Shown piece by piece: positions 18,661-27,751 of a stretch of 64,000 nt of DNA. This DNA comes from Cytophagaceae bacterium (GTDB lineage: Bacteria; Bacteroidota; Bacteroidia; Cytophagales; Spirosomataceae). The stretch's first letter is position 1. Every line of letters starts with the position of its first letter. The translations under genes were made by a program, and so were the position numbers. A model generated the notes under the pieces. It saw only the letters and a list, made by a program, of their open reading frames with translations. It ran no database searches and was not told the DNA's origin. Location of the stretch: contig CANHGO010000002.1 of NCBI GenBank assembly GCA_947460975.1, positions 62,001-126,000 of the forward strand. Direction: 5' to 3'.

Positions 18661-18798
18661 ATTTTTTCACAAAAATTTTAAGGTTTTTTTAAGTTTTGAA
18701 TAAAAAATGCGTTTAAATAGCTTAAAATAAGATAGAGACTTATTTTTTTTAAGTAATTCCTAAGAAGTAGGTGAGATTTATGATATTTCTTACTTGAT

Positions 18799-19290
18799 TT
18801 ACCTGAGTAAGTCCTTAAATCGGTCGTAAAATCCACTACTTTTAAAGGTAAAAGTTTTGTGCAAAACATAGTTTGAGATAAAACTAAATCCCATGCCTGT
18901 GGTAGTGGTTAGGATTTGAGTCACATTGATTTTTTTATAGGAAAAGGGAATTTTCAAATAAAAATCACTCATAAATGTTTGAAGAAATGTATAAGGCATT
19001 ACACTGAAAAACCACGTTACAAATCCAGAAAATGTGGCTACCATTAGAAATTTAACCATTTCGCGATTCGTCTGCTGCGTTTTTCTAGCGTCAAATGCAA
19101 AAAGTTTGGTCAAGGTAAAACCTACAATAACCGAAATGAAATATGCGGGGAGTATCGTTGCCTCATAATTTAATTTGAACCAATCTTTTAGTAATCCTCC
19201 ACATACGAGTTGAACAATAGCGCCGGCCCCTGCGATCAAAAAATACGCAATCAAATCTTTTTTATTAAAAAGGGTCGTTTTTTTTGTCAA
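18799..19290 (-). CDS. GtrA family membrane protein
   Basis: Small membrane protein of 163 residues with four predicted helices, the GtrA/DPMS1-like family whose members assist transfer of lipid-linked sugars across the inner membrane. The family's closing motif FISNYVLHKTFTFK is present near residue 140, with two further conserved stretches (AYFLIAGAGAIVQL, FTLTKLFAFD). It starts 8 bases after nuoN ends and so may be cotranscribed with complex I genes, though no functional link is expected. The sugar is unknown and no undecaprenyl-phosphate glycosyltransferase adjoins it. Confidence 0.85.
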   Translation of the reverse strand: MTKKTTLFNKKDLIAYFLIAGAGAIVQLVCGGLLKDWFKLNYEATILPAYFISVIVGFTLTKLFAFDARKTQQTNREMVKFLMVATFSGFVTWFFSVMPYTFLQTFMSDFYLKIPFSYKKINVTQILTTTTGMGFSFISNYVLHKTFTFKSSGFYDRFKDLLR

Positions 19291-19298
19291 ATCCTTCG

Positions 19299-20696
19299 CT
19301 AAAATAAACTCTTAACAAGATTGGGATAAACACCTAAAGCAAGCGTACCAATCGTACAAAACCACAATGCTATTTTAAATAATGTTGGGATTTCTATTTT
19401 TTCTATATCCCCATCTTTAAAATACATGGTAATAATTCCTCTGAAATAATAATAAATACCGACCGCCGACATTAGTATAGCTAGAATGACTGGGTAAATA
19501 ATATTGCGGTTAAAGCTGTCTGAAAAAATGAAGAATTTACCCCAAAAACCAGCTGTCAGTGGTATGCCAGCTAAGGATAATAGGGAAATAGTGAAGCAAA
19601 ATGCTAGTCCAGGATTATTTTTTGCTAATCCTTCAAAGGATGAATAATCTTCTGGTTTTTCCTTCCTACCCGTTTGATATTCTGAAACGATGATTAGGAC
19701 TGCAAATGCAGCTACGGTTGCCAAGGTATAAGAAAGTGAGTAATACAAAACAGTGGATGTGGATGACTTTTGCATGGCACTCACTGTCATCAACATGTAC
19801 CCCGCGTGCGAAATACTTGAATAGGCAAGCATCCGCTTAACACTTACTTGGTACGCCGCAGTCACATTTCCAATAATCAAAGTCAGCATACTGATGAAAT
19901 AAATCGTTAAAACCCATGTCGAATAAATGCCTCCAAACACACCAGATAAAATATGGTACAGTGCAGCAAACCCAGCTGTTTTTACCACGGTGGACATAAA
20001 CATAGTAAAAATAGTTGGCGCACCTTCGTATACATCAGGTGTCCAAAAATGAAAGGGTGCAGCTGAGACTTTAAAGAGTAGGCCAACAACCATTAGCAGG
20101 ACTCCTATGTACAAGAAACTAGGCATCGACTCAGGCGCTGTGGCGGCTATAATATTAGCTAAGTTGGAAACATAAAAAGATCTTGTTGCCCCATAAACTA
20201 AGGTAATGCCAAACAGTAAAATACCCGTAGCAAACGCGCCCATTAAAAAGTATTTTAAAGCGGCTTCATTTGATTTAAGGTTTCTTTTGTCTGAACCAGT
20301 GAGAACATACATGGCTACGGATAAAATTTCTAAGCCAACAAACAGCATGATCATATGATCGAATGAAACCATTAAAATGGCTCCAACCACTGAAAAAAGT
20401 AAAATTGCATAATATTCAGCAGGATGTGTGTGTTCATCGTCTGCTCCAAATCCTCTTGAGAGTGCGACAACCAAAAATGCAGCCAATTGAATAATTAAAC
20501 TAAAATTAATGGACGTATTGGTTGTCCTAAACATATTGCCAAACCACAATAATTCATGATTCCAGTCCATAGCCGTAAGGCCTATACCAACAGCTATAAA
20601 TAGTAAGGTAAGAATTTGTAATACTTTTCTTGGGAACCAAAATCCCCAAAATAAATTACTAATTCCAAAAAGTGATAACGCTATAATCGCCGTCAT
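19299..20696 (-). CDS. nuoN: NADH-quinone oxidoreductase subunit N
   Basis: Antiporter-like proton-pumping membrane subunit of complex I, 465 residues with about 14 hydrophobic segments. The conserved core has FDHMIMLFVGLEILSVAMYVL with the key glutamate, FKVSAAPFHFWTPDVYEGAP with the essential lysine, and RMLAYSSISHAGYM. It is the last nuo gene of a K-L-M-N run, 25 bases after nuoM. Confidence 0.95.
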   Translation of the reverse strand: MTAIIALSLFGISNLFWGFWFPRKVLQILTLLFIAVGIGLTAMDWNHELLWFGNMFRTTNTSINFSLIIQLAAFLVVALSRGFGADDEHTHPAEYYAILLFSVVGAILMVSFDHMIMLFVGLEILSVAMYVLTGSDKRNLKSNEAALKYFLMGAFATGILLFGITLVYGATRSFYVSNLANIIAATAPESMPSFLYIGVLLMVVGLLFKVSAAPFHFWTPDVYEGAPTIFTMFMSTVVKTAGFAALYHILSGVFGGIYSTWVLTIYFISMLTLIIGNVTAAYQVSVKRMLAYSSISHAGYMLMTVSAMQKSSTSTVLYYSLSYTLATVAAFAVLIIVSEYQTGRKEKPEDYSSFEGLAKNNPGLAFCFTISLLSLAGIPLTAGFWGKFFIFSDSFNRNIIYPVILAILMSAVGIYYYFRGIITMYFKDGDIEKIEIPTLFKIALWFCTIGTLALGVYPNLVKSLF

Positions 20697-20721
20697 AAAA
20701 ATAAGATGCTTTTAAATTTAA

Positions 20722-22173
20722 TTATTTCAATAGTTGGGTTATTTGCGAAACACTTTCTTCACTAAAATGTAAGATAGCATTTGGGAAAATACCCCCTAAT
20801 AAAACGAATATACTTAATGGAATAAGGGCCATTTTTTCTTCTAATGTCAATTTTGAAAATTCAGTGGTGATTCTCGATACATTTCCAAACATTGTTTTTT
20901 GAATTAAACGTAATGTATATACCGCCCCTAATATAATGGTGATGCCAGCAACAATTCCAAATATCATGGAGTAGTCAAATATACTTTTAAGTAAAATAAA
21001 TTCCCCGATAAAGCCATTCGTTAACGGAAGCGCAACAGAACCTAAGCTTAGGATGATAAAGCAAACCGTAAGTGCATAGGAGGATTGAGTTATACCACCC
21101 AATTGTGCTAATTCCCTGGATTTAGTTCTTCTTTCAATAATTTCAATCACAAAAAAGAGTCCAATGACATTAATTCCATGTGAAAGCATTTGGTATAAGG
21201 CACCTTGAATTCCTTCAAAACTTTGCGTCAACATACCTGCCGAAATTAGGCCAACGTGTGCAAAAGATGAGTAGGCCAATAACCTTTTAGCATCTTTTTG
21301 TTGGATAGCAATAATGGAACCGTAAATAACACCAATGATTGAAAGGATGATGGCGGTATTTCCCCAAATTCCAATTCCCAAAGGAAACATAGGAATGATT
21401 AATCTTATAACCCCATACGTTCCCATTTTTAACATGATGCCCGAAAGCAACATGGTGCCTTGACTAGGCGAAGTCGTGTAGGTGTCGGGTTGCCAAGTAT
21501 GAAATGGGAAAATCGGCATTTTGATTGCAAACGCAATAAAAAAGGCGATAAACAAGTAACCCTGAGATTCAGCACTCAAGTTCCTAGCAGTTAAATATAA
21601 GGCTTCGATATCTGCAGAATGCGTTGCTCCAGGTGTTCTTAGGTATACAAAAATGAGTCCAATGAATAAAAATAAAGATCCAAAAATGGTATAGAGTAAG
21701 AATTTAAACGTGATGGCTGATTTATTTTCTCCCCCAAATTTCGAGGCTAAAAAGTAAATTGGCAACAAGGAAGCTTCAAAAAAGAAATAAAATAAGAATG
21801 CGTCTTTGGCTAAAAAAGCCCCCATCATGGCAGATTGCATCATTAAAATCAAACCTTGATATTGAGCATGATTGGCCTTTTCGGTCTTGGCTGTCGACCC
21901 TATGATAAATGGCAATAACAAGGTACAAAGGCCTATTAATATTCCACTGATGCCATCGGCCTTTAATGAAAATTGAATGCCAACTTCAGGGATCCAATTT
22001 TGAATGAAGGTGATGGGTACCAAAGATTCGTTTATTTTATAAAGTACCAAACCCGTGGCAACGGCTTCTATAATGGCTGCTGATAATGAAATAATAAATG
22101 CTTGTTTGGGCTTGGCAATTAACAAGTATGCGCCAATCAGCAATGGAAAAAATAGGATAAAAACTAAATTCAT
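20722..22173 (-). CDS. nuoM: NADH-quinone oxidoreductase subunit M
   Basis: Second antiporter-like subunit, 483 residues. It shows FYFFFEASLLPIYFL with the conserved glutamate, KMPIFPFHTWQPDTYTTSPSQG with the essential lysine, and KRLLAYSSFAHVG. These motifs separate it from L and N. It lies between nuoL (22-base gap) and nuoN (25-base gap) in the membrane-arm operon. Confidence 0.95.
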   Translation of the reverse strand: MNLVFILFFPLLIGAYLLIAKPKQAFIISLSAAIIEAVATGLVLYKINESLVPITFIQNWIPEVGIQFSLKADGISGILIGLCTLLLPFIIGSTAKTEKANHAQYQGLILMMQSAMMGAFLAKDAFLFYFFFEASLLPIYFLASKFGGENKSAITFKFLLYTIFGSLFLFIGLIFVYLRTPGATHSADIEALYLTARNLSAESQGYLFIAFFIAFAIKMPIFPFHTWQPDTYTTSPSQGTMLLSGIMLKMGTYGVIRLIIPMFPLGIGIWGNTAIILSIIGVIYGSIIAIQQKDAKRLLAYSSFAHVGLISAGMLTQSFEGIQGALYQMLSHGINVIGLFFVIEIIERRTKSRELAQLGGITQSSYALTVCFIILSLGSVALPLTNGFIGEFILLKSIFDYSMIFGIVAGITIILGAVYTLRLIQKTMFGNVSRITTEFSKLTLEEKMALIPLSIFVLLGGIFPNAILHFSEESVSQITQLLK

Positions 22174-22195
22174 GCCTTTTCTGTCAAATTTTAAA

Positions 22196-24076
22196 TTACA
22201 ATATCCAGGATTTTAATCCCATAAATAAAATGATCGCAATCGAAATCACCATCATAAATACGTAATAGCCAACATTTCCTGTTTGAATTCTTCTGAATTC
22301 AGTAGAAGTATATTGCACGATTTTCCCAATCCCCTCAACAAATAAATCAATGACTAAAAAATCAATGACTTGTCCAAAAAAGACGGATAAGAAATTCACC
22401 GGTTTTACAATGATTAAATCATATAATTCATCGATGTAGAACTTCTGATAAATCAATTTTTGTATTCCTTGAATTTGGCTGTCTTCCGATGGAATTAGTT
22501 TTTTACTACTAAAAATATAGATAGCTAACACGGGAGGAATAATAGCGGCGAATAACGGAGCTCCCATTTCTAAACTTAAAAACGATACTTCTCCTAGGGG
22601 TTCAGTTGACGGCAAAAGCGGGGCCAACCAATGTGCTAAAAATTCATTTCCACCCGCAAAATGAGGTAAATTAATTAGACCACCTGCCACTGAAAAAATA
22701 GCTAAAATGATTAACGGGATCGTCATTGACCATGGAGACTCATGTAAATGACTCGCTTGTTTCTCTGTCCCCCTAAACTCACCCCAAAAAGTCAAAATGA
22801 ATACTCGGAACATATAGAATGAGGTACAAGCGGAACCTAATATGGCCAAGCTCCACATGAGCAAATCATGATGATACAGATGCGCTAGGATTTCATCTTT
22901 GGAGAAAAATCCTGAAAAAGGTGGAATCCCTGAAATAGCTAAGGTCCCTAATAAAAAAGTAAAATAGGTGATGGGCATTTTTGATTTTAATCCTCCCATT
23001 TTTCTAATATCTTGCTCATCTGACATGGCATGAATTACAGAACCAGCTCCTAAAAATAATAAAGCCTTAAAAAATGCATGCGTCATGACATGGAAAAATG
23101 AGGCCGAATAAGCCGACGCACCCAATCCCATAAACATATAACCTAGTTGGGATACCGTTGAGTAGGCCAACACTTTTTTAATGTCATTTTGGAATAAACC
23201 AATTATAGCTCCTAATAGAGCTGTAGATAATCCAATCCAGCCAACAAATTGTAAAACATCAGGACTTAATTCGAAAATAACGTTTGCTCGAATGACCATG
23301 TAAATACCCGCTGTCACCATGGTTGCCGCATGAATTAATGCAGAAACTGGAGTTGGACCCGCCATCGCATCAGGAAGCCATGTAAATAAAGGTATTTGTG
23401 CTGATTTACCCATGGCCCCTACAAATAAACAAAAGGCTATAAGCCCTAAATTTTCCGGAACGTCGCCTTGTTGGATCGATGAAAATATTGTTGCGTAATC
23501 GGTGCTATCAAAGTCCTGAATCAGCAAAAATATACCGATCAAAAACCCTAGGTCTCCAATTCTGTTCATGATAAATGCCTTTCTAGCGGCATTTCCATAA
23601 CTATTTTTTTGATTCCAAAACCCGATGAGGAGATATGAACATAATCCTACCCCTTCCCAACCAATAAATAAAACGGTGAAATTTGCCCCTAGGACAAGGA
23701 TCAACATGAAGAAAATGAACAAGTTTAAAAAGGCAAAAAACTTGCCAAAACCCTGGTCATGAGACATGTACCCAATCGAATAAATATGAATCAATGTCCC
23801 TACCCCTGTAATGACAAGCAACATCATAATCGATAATGCATCAATTTGGAAATCAAGAGGAATTTGTAAATCTCCCAATTTAATCCACTCAGCCACATGT
23901 AAAATTTGAGTGGTTCCATCAAAATTGACAAACAGTTGGATGGATAAGATAAAGGCTACCAGAGGCGGGATTGTGCCAATAATGGCTGCCAGTTGTTTTG
24001 GGATACTTGGAAATGAAAGACCATTCACAACAAAACCAATGAAGGGTAAAAGCGGTATTAAATAAATTAAAGACAT
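22196..24076 (-). CDS. nuoL: NADH-quinone oxidoreductase subunit L
   Basis: Distal proton-pumping subunit of complex I, 626 residues, which includes the long lateral helix and final membrane anchor at the C-terminus specific to NuoL. Core motifs are GWEGVGLCSYLLIGFW with the glutamate, GKSAQIPLFTWLPDAMAGPTPVSALIHAATMVTAG, given here as two adjoining conserved stretches near residues 220-255, and KKVLAYSTVSQLGYM. It follows nuoK by 19 bases. Confidence 0.96.
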   Translation of the reverse strand: MSLIYLIPLLPFIGFVVNGLSFPSIPKQLAAIIGTIPPLVAFILSIQLFVNFDGTTQILHVAEWIKLGDLQIPLDFQIDALSIMMLLVITGVGTLIHIYSIGYMSHDQGFGKFFAFLNLFIFFMLILVLGANFTVLFIGWEGVGLCSYLLIGFWNQKNSYGNAARKAFIMNRIGDLGFLIGIFLLIQDFDSTDYATIFSSIQQGDVPENLGLIAFCLFVGAMGKSAQIPLFTWLPDAMAGPTPVSALIHAATMVTAGIYMVIRANVIFELSPDVLQFVGWIGLSTALLGAIIGLFQNDIKKVLAYSTVSQLGYMFMGLGASAYSASFFHVMTHAFFKALLFLGAGSVIHAMSDEQDIRKMGGLKSKMPITYFTFLLGTLAISGIPPFSGFFSKDEILAHLYHHDLLMWSLAILGSACTSFYMFRVFILTFWGEFRGTEKQASHLHESPWSMTIPLIILAIFSVAGGLINLPHFAGGNEFLAHWLAPLLPSTEPLGEVSFLSLEMGAPLFAAIIPPVLAIYIFSSKKLIPSEDSQIQGIQKLIYQKFYIDELYDLIIVKPVNFLSVFFGQVIDFLVIDLFVEGIGKIVQYTSTEFRRIQTGNVGYYVFMMVISIAIILFMGLKSWIL

Positions 24077-24095
24077 AAATGAATGTTCTGTAAAA

Positions 24096-24425
24096 TTAAT
24101 TTTTCAACTTATTGAGTATTCCTATGTCAATACTCTGAATATTTCGATATATCATAACAATGATGGCCAAACCCACGGCCACCTCAGCCGCTGCGACTGC
24201 CATAATAAAAAAGACAAAAATTTGACCCGATGGATCTGAATAATAGGAAGAAAATACAGCTAAAAGTAAATTGACAGCATTTAACATGAGTTCAATAGCC
24301 ATAAATACGATGATGGCATTTCTTCTTGTTAATACACCCAAAATCCCTATGCAAAATAAAGCGGAGCTTAATAAAATATAATGTGCTAAGGGAATGGTGC
24401 GAATTATGTCTGGTATGGATTGCAT
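24096..24425 (-). CDS. nuoK: NADH-quinone oxidoreductase subunit K
   Basis: Small three-helix membrane subunit of complex I, 109 residues. Two buried glutamates of the family are seen in [15 protein letters not shown] and in [12 protein letters not shown]. It is the first gene of a nuoKLMN run: no nuoA-J gene adjoins it, and a TATTTTTG box lies 28-35 bases before its ATG, so this membrane-arm operon appears to start here. Confidence 0.95.
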   Translation of the reverse strand: MQSIPDIIRTIPLAHYILLSSALFCIGILGVLTRRNAIIVFMAIELMLNAVNLLLAVFSSYYSDPSGQIFVFFIMAVAAAEVAVGLAIIVMIYRNIQSIDIGILNKLKN

Positions 24426-24452
24426 TGTTTTATCATTAGGCCATTAACATGG

Positions 24453-24460
24453 CAAAAATA
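24453..24460 (-). promoter_or_regulatory. promoter -7 box of nuoKLMN
   Basis: TATTTTTG on the minus strand, an exact -7 match. No TTG at 19-20 bases upstream. Position fits a leader of about 20 bases. Confidence 0.45.
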
Positions 24461-24497
24461 CGAATTAAACTTAAATATTCGACATCTTAATTTTGCT

Positions 24498-25307
24498 TTA
24501 CCGCTGAAATCCTTGCAATTTAATTTCAGTTAATTTTTTCTTCGTATCGATCGCAAAGTCACCCTTTAAAATCCAATCATAATAGGAAGGATCACTTTTT
24601 AATACTTCAGTGACAGATCTACCGGAATACTTCCCAAAATTAAAAACAGGAATTTTCTCTTTGTTATAAACCATGCGATTGGCGAAATCAATTGAATTTG
24701 ACATCGTTAATTCATGCAATTTTGACATATCATTTTGGATGGGGAAGTATTCCTTCCCATTTTCATCTTTTAATGAGACCTCTTCATATCTTTTTACTTG
24801 GGCATTTAAAACTTCCAACGTAGCTAAAACATCCGCCTCAGCCCCATGCGCGCCAATTAAATCCTTGCCGCAATAAAACTTGAAAGCTGCTGTTAAATTT
24901 CGTGGTTCCATCAGGTGAAAAATTCTTTGGGCGTCTATTAACTTTCGATTCTTCATGTCAAAGTCAATTTCATTTCTATAAAATTCTTCTACCAACATGG
25001 GTACATCGAAACGATTTGAATTAAATCCAGCCAAGTCGCATCCTTCCAAAAATCCAGCCAAAGATTTGGCCACTTGCTTAAATTGTGGTTCATCTTTTAC
25101 ATCCTCATCGTAAATGCCATGAACTAAGGAAGCTTCAATCGGAATCGGAATACCTGGGTTTACCCTTCTCGTTTTTACTTCAATTGTGCCGTCGACATTT
25201 GCTTTTGCGATAGCAATCTCAACGATACGGTCTTTGTTGACCATGACCCCAGTCGTTTCTAAATCGAAAAATGCGAGTGGTTTATTTAACTTTAATTGAT
25301 GTTCCAT
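24498..25307 (-). CDS. DnaQ-like 3'-5' exonuclease (DEDD) with C-terminal accessory domain
   Basis: Exonuclease of 269 residues. ExoI has FFDLETTG with D15 and E17; ExoII has GFNSNRFD with D101; ExoIII has HGAEAD with H154 and D159, giving a complete DEDDh set. After about residue 205 a second small domain follows (FNFGKYSGRSVTEVL, YYDWILKGDF), similar in pattern to the DUF3820-like domain often joined to such exonucleases. Proofreading or repair is likely; it may be a free-standing epsilon-like protein and not the replicative subunit. Divergent from the YjjG-type gene, with overlapping promoters. Confidence 0.85.
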   Translation of the reverse strand: MEHQLKLNKPLAFFDLETTGVMVNKDRIVEIAIAKANVDGTIEVKTRRVNPGIPIPIEASLVHGIYDEDVKDEPQFKQVAKSLAGFLEGCDLAGFNSNRFDVPMLVEEFYRNEIDFDMKNRKLIDAQRIFHLMEPRNLTAAFKFYCGKDLIGAHGAEADVLATLEVLNAQVKRYEEVSLKDENGKEYFPIQNDMSKLHELTMSNSIDFANRMVYNKEKIPVFNFGKYSGRSVTEVLKSDPSYYDWILKGDFAIDTKKKLTEIKLQGFQR

Positions 25308-25329
25308 GTACTGTCCAAATTTATGAGAA

Positions 25330-25337
25330 CAAAGGTA
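25330..25337 (-). promoter_or_regulatory. promoter -7 box of the DnaQ-like exonuclease gene
   Basis: TACCTTTG on the minus strand, 23-30 bases before the ATG. Together with the opposite box at 25348 it makes a perfect 8-base inverted repeat with a 10-base spacer. Confidence 0.6.
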
Positions 25338-25347
25338 GCTTATTTAT

Positions 25348-25355
25348 TACCTTTG
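25348..25355 (+). promoter_or_regulatory. promoter -7 box of the YjjG-type gene, giving a leaderless transcript
   Basis: TACCTTTG on the plus strand, ending four bases before the ATG at 25360. With a start 4-7 bases after the box, the messenger would begin at or next to the initiation codon. Confidence 0.55.
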
Positions 25356-25359
25356 CCAT

Positions 25360-26049
25360 ATGAAATTTAATCCAAAGGCAATATTTTTTGATTGGGACCA
25401 TACGCTTTGGGACCACGATCGAAACGCTCGAGAAGTTTTATTGGATTTGGTTGACGAGTTTAAGTTGACAAGCACCCTTGAAACCGATCAAAACAACATT
25501 TGGAATAGTTTCAATGTATTAAATAACCAGTTGTGGGATGATTATCAATCAAAAAAAATTTCCCAATTGGAGTTAAGAGAAACAAGATTTAAACTTTTTT
25601 TTTCACAGTTGGGCTACGAGGGTGACCCCCAGAAATTTTCTAATGAATTTCTATATCGGACCCCTAGAAAAAAACATTTAATGGGGGGTGCTTTTGAAAT
25701 AATTGAAGAATTAGCTCAAAAGTATCCACTTTTTGTCTTGACCAATGGCTTTGATGATATCCAATTTGTCAAAGTGGAGGCCTGTGGCTTGCAACATTGC
25801 TTTCAAGAAATCATCACCTCTCAGCAGGTTGGCACGCAAAAGCCCGACATAAAATTCTTTGAATACGCTTTGAAAAGAGCTGATTGCTTGGCACACGAAG
25901 CCGTTATGGTGGGGGATCACCCAATTGCCGACATACAAGGTGCGGAAAATGCAGGAATTAAGAGCATTCATTTGAACCTAAATAGGTTAGATTCTATGGC
26001 GCAAATCCAAATTAAACATTTGACGGAATTGCGAAGTCACTTGGTGTAA
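25360..26049 (+). CDS. YjjG-type HAD nucleotidase
   Basis: HAD-superfamily phosphatase of 229 residues, closest in pattern to YjjG, which dephosphorylates pyrimidine nucleoside 5'-monophosphates including non-canonical ones. Motif I is FFDWDHTLWD with D11 and D13, motif II is VLTNG, motif III has the lysine in QKPDIKFF, and motif IV is MVGDHPIADIQGA. A helical cap lies between residues 18 and 100. A house-cleaning role would suit its divergent repair-type neighbour, but that is inference. Its stop codon abuts the stop of the convergent nuclease gene. Confidence 0.87.
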   Translation: MKFNPKAIFFDWDHTLWDHDRNAREVLLDLVDEFKLTSTLETDQNNIWNSFNVLNNQLWDDYQSKKISQLELRETRFKLFFSQLGYEGDPQKFSNEFLYRTPRKKHLMGGAFEIIEELAQKYPLFVLTNGFDDIQFVKVEACGLQHCFQEIITSQQVGTQKPDIKFFEYALKRADCLAHEAVMVGDHPIADIQGAENAGIKSIHLNLNRLDSMAQIQIKHLTELRSHLV

Positions 26050-26673
26050 TTATTCGAAAAGCGACATTTGATTATCGTTTGTTTTCCGATCAAAGATCTT
26101 TTTGTCCCGAATGAATTTCTTGTTGTCCTCTAGAAATAAAATGAATTTCTCAATTTGATTATAAAGTGGATTGAAATCGTAGGTTTTTAAATCATAGGTT
26201 TCTACATAAACAGCGTTGAAGTCTGTGATGATGTAGTCTAAGCGTTCAATCCCATATTTTTGGAGGCCTAATAAGTATAAATTTTGATGGTTATTCTGAA
26301 ATCGGCCAGGCTCGTAAAAAGAGGTGCTTTTTAAGTCGAAGGCAATATTATCACCTATCCCATCTACATAGCCATAAATTTGAGCATTTTTGTACCTTGA
26401 TTCAAGGTAAAATTGAGTTCTGTATTTCCCTGGAATCAAATTTCTTGCTTGGTCAATGATTCCTTCATTAAAGAGTTCTTCATTTTCCCCTAATGTGACA
26501 GCCCTTTCGAAATCTACGCCTTTTTGTTGGGCCTTAGTAGTCGGTTTTTTAGTTCGATTAATTCGTTCAATCAGCTCAATTTCATCCACAATAATCTTGC
26601 CTGAAGAATCTCTGGATTGACTTAGATAGAGTGAAAATGAATTTAAAAGCGTTGGATAGAGGCGATATAACAT
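26050..26673 (-). CDS. PD-(D/E)XK superfamily nuclease-like protein with a C-terminal QMSLF motif
   Basis: Protein of 207 residues that I assign to the RecB/Cas4-like PD-(D/E)XK class from motif order: E56 in GVDFERA, D104 in GYVDGI, D113-x-K115 in AFDLKST, and H129-Q130 in NNHQNLYLLGL. It contains no cysteine, so unlike Cas4 or AddB it holds no iron-sulfur cluster itself. The last residues, NQMSLFE, match the bacterial sliding-clamp-binding pentapeptide (QLSLF type). It is the last gene of an operon with exonuclease III and a [2Fe-2S] protein. A role in DNA repair or replication is inference. Confidence 0.65.
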   Translation of the reverse strand: MLYRLYPTLLNSFSLYLSQSRDSSGKIIVDEIELIERINRTKKPTTKAQQKGVDFERAVTLGENEELFNEGIIDQARNLIPGKYRTQFYLESRYKNAQIYGYVDGIGDNIAFDLKSTSFYEPGRFQNNHQNLYLLGLQKYGIERLDYIITDFNAVYVETYDLKTYDFNPLYNQIEKFILFLEDNKKFIRDKKIFDRKTNDNQMSLFE

Positions 26674-26682
26674 GTTCGCAAT

Positions 26683-26985
26683 TTATCCAATTTGCAGTCG
26701 GGATACAATCTGATCGCCAATTAAATGTTGCTCCGTTATTTCTGACACATCTTCCAATTGGACATTTCCGTAAAAAACACCTTCGGGATAAACGACCATC
26801 GTAGGACCTTTGCCGCAAAAATCTAAACAACCGGATTTTTGAATTCTTATTTTACTTGTATTTCCTGATTTTGCCCACTCGTCCTTAAACGCTTGGATTA
26901 ATTCCATTCCATGAGCTGACCCACAGCATTTTTTGGGAGCATCCTTGTCATTGGTGCAAATAAAGACATGTTTTTCGAAGTGCAT
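26683..26985 (-). CDS. thioredoxin-like [2Fe-2S] ferredoxin
   Basis: Cytosolic protein of 100 residues with the thioredoxin-like ferredoxin fold (family of NuoE C-terminal domains and shethna-type ferredoxins). Candidate ligands are C10, C20 or C21, C53 and C57, the last two in SGCLDFCGKGP, which is the usual family pattern. VYPEGVFYGNV near residue 65 is another family mark. It lies one base after exonuclease III and 9 bases before the nuclease gene. Its redox partner is unknown. Confidence 0.85.
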   Translation of the reverse strand: MHFEKHVFICTNDKDAPKKCCGSAHGMELIQAFKDEWAKSGNTSKIRIQKSGCLDFCGKGPTMVVYPEGVFYGNVQLEDVSEITEQHLIGDQIVSRLQIG

Positions 26986-26986
26986 A

Positions 26987-27751
26987 TTAATTGATTTCTA
27001 ATAAGATGGGACAATGATCTGAGTGTTTTATATCGGCTAAAATGGACGCATTTTTAATGGATTGGGCCATCGGTTTAGTCGCCATTAAATAGTCGATGCG
27101 CCAACCTAAATTTTTTTCTCTCGAATTTGCGCGATAACTCCACCATGAATATTGGTGTTCAAGAGCTGGATGAATCAATCGAAAAGTATCTATAAATCCA
27201 TTATTGATATAATTTTCCATCCATTCTCGCTCTTCAGGCAAGAAACCAGAGCTGTTTGCATTAGATTTAGGATTATGAATATCAATAGCTCTGTGACATA
27301 TATTATAATCACCCGCTATAATTATATTAGGGTGGTTTTTAACTAATTCATTCGTGTAAGCTTGAAAATCAGCTAGCCATTCCATTTTAAATGATTGCCT
27401 TTCATCACCACTGGATCCAGATGGCATATATACACTCATGACAGAATAATTCTCGAAATTTACTTGGAGTACTCTTCCTTCTTGGTCGTATTTTTCAATC
27501 CCACATCCATGTTGCACGGAAACAGGTTTTATTTTGGTGAAAATACCTACTCCTGAATATCCTTTTTTTTGCGCTGATTGCCAATAAATATGATAGCCTA
27601 ATGATTTAATTTGATCTAAATCGACTTGCTCTTCCTCTGCCTTCAGCTCCTGCAAACAAATGATATCTGGATTTTCCTGTGAAAGCCAAGCGATGAATCC
27701 TTTTTGAATGGCTGCTCGAATCCCATTCACATTGTAACTGATTATTTTCAT
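26987..27751 (-). CDS. xth: exodeoxyribonuclease III
   Basis: AP endonuclease and 3'-5' exonuclease of 254 residues used in base-excision repair. Conserved elements are SYNVNGIRAA, CLQELKAE with the metal-binding glutamate, GYSGVGIFTK, GDYNICH with the catalytic aspartate and asparagine, WRIDYLMA and SDHCPI with the catalytic histidine. Start overlaps the end of the preceding gene by four bases (ATGA), so translation is probably coupled. Confidence 0.95.
   Translation of the reverse strand: MKIISYNVNGIRAAIQKGFIAWLSQENPDIICLQELKAEEEQVDLDQIKSLGYHIYWQSAQKKGYSGVGIFTKIKPVSVQHGCGIEKYDQEGRVLQVNFENYSVMSVYMPSGSSGDERQSFKMEWLADFQAYTNELVKNHPNIIIAGDYNICHRAIDIHNPKSNANSSGFLPEEREWMENYINNGFIDTFRLIHPALEHQYSWWSYRANSREKNLGWRIDYLMATKPMAQSIKNASILADIKHSDHCPILLEIN

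Noticed and set aside
18350-18703. Plus-strand open frame of 117 residues with alanine/valine/serine repeats
   Set aside because: It is antisense to the DTAAA repeats of the small lipoprotein and crosses its terminator and promoter; only the lipoprotein frame has a signal peptide, promoter and terminator.
24498-25307. The replicative DNA polymerase III epsilon subunit
   Set aside because: The exonuclease core fits, but the C-terminal domain is not the alpha-binding tail of DnaQ, so only a DnaQ-like exonuclease is claimed.
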